A stretch of DNA of 64,000 nucleotides from Symbiodinium natans (lineage: Eukaryota > Sar > Dinophyceae > Suessiales > Symbiodiniaceae), in NCBI GenBank assembly GCA_905221605.1, contig CAJNDS010002202.1, forward strand, positions 455,501 to 519,500, given 5' to 3'. The translations under genes were made by a program, and so were the position numbers. A model generated the notes under the pieces. It did no database searches, was not told the DNA's origin, and worked only from the letters and a program-made list of their open reading frames with translations. Of the stretch, positions 63,806 to 64,000 are shown one piece after another. Positions within the stretch are counted from its first letter, which is position 1; every line of letters begins with the position of its first letter.

Positions 63806-64000
63806 TGAAATCCACTAGCCCCTTTGATCTAGAGCGTCGTAGCGGTCGAGGGGACCGCATCCCTCACTGCACCGTAGCTGGGGTCTCACGAAATGACGGG
63901 GCCCCTTAGTAAAGCATAGACCCCCCCAAATAGTAGGATTCCCTCAAGAAGGGCCCCAATAAGGTGCCGCTATTTTTCGAAGTCTTCGGACCCAAAGAGG

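Noticed and set aside
1-64000. tRNA, rRNA, snRNA or CRISPR loci
   Set aside because: No cloverleaf, conserved rRNA block or regularly spaced repeat-spacer pattern was seen; the regular repeats are contiguous telomere-type units.

Overview
The window looks like nuclear DNA from an alga-type protist, most probably a dinoflagellate (Suessiales/Symbiodiniaceae-like). Four things point there. The only gene that can be assembled end to end has the dinoflagellate layout of an N-terminal ubiquitin-like segment followed by ankyrin repeats. Introns start with GT, GC or GA. Short terminal-inverted-repeat elements act as introns (introners). The telomere-type repeat is TTTAGGG. There is no bacterial or organellar gene organisation, no rRNA, no tRNA and no CRISPR array that I can see.

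The whole 64 kb has one texture. GC-rich islands of about 60-170 bp alternate with arrays of TTTAGGG/CCCTAAA and its variants in both orientations, and with short fold-back elements. Most six-frame ORFs are either reads through these arrays or islands extended into them. The islands behave like exons: almost every one has an uninterrupted protein-like frame, and bona fide splice signals sit at several edges. Many islands are open on both strands, so strand is uncertain for single islands. The minus strand gives a good frame nearly everywhere, which fits the one-directional gene clusters of dinoflagellates.

Best region: 5,717-9,273 (minus) is a nine-exon gene for a 323-residue ubiquitin-like/ankyrin protein. 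All eight junctions are in frame, and repeats 2-4 have exactly 33 residues each across the junctions. Two of its introns (6,211-6,318 and 5,985-6,094) consist of one MITE-like element plus one copy of its 4-bp target-site duplication. A probable upstream gene ends at 9,410, only 136 bp before this start codon.

Other regions: 21.7-25 kb, 26.4-28.3 kb, 33-36 kb, 38-43.7 kb, 45.7-47 kb, 49.6-51.9 kb and 59.8-63.8 kb hold chains of minus-strand exon candidates, several with stop codons or consensus splice sites. Recognisable pieces are an O-methyltransferase motif exon near 48.15 kb and a plus-strand PARP/ADP-ribosyltransferase-like exon with an internal duplication at 55.2-55.6 kb. The rest are unknown proteins. 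The remaining sequence is telomere-type arrays, at least eight families of short inverted-repeat elements, homopolymer G/C runs and microsatellites. Stretches not listed separately hold degenerate TTTAGGG-type sequence with short unassigned islands.
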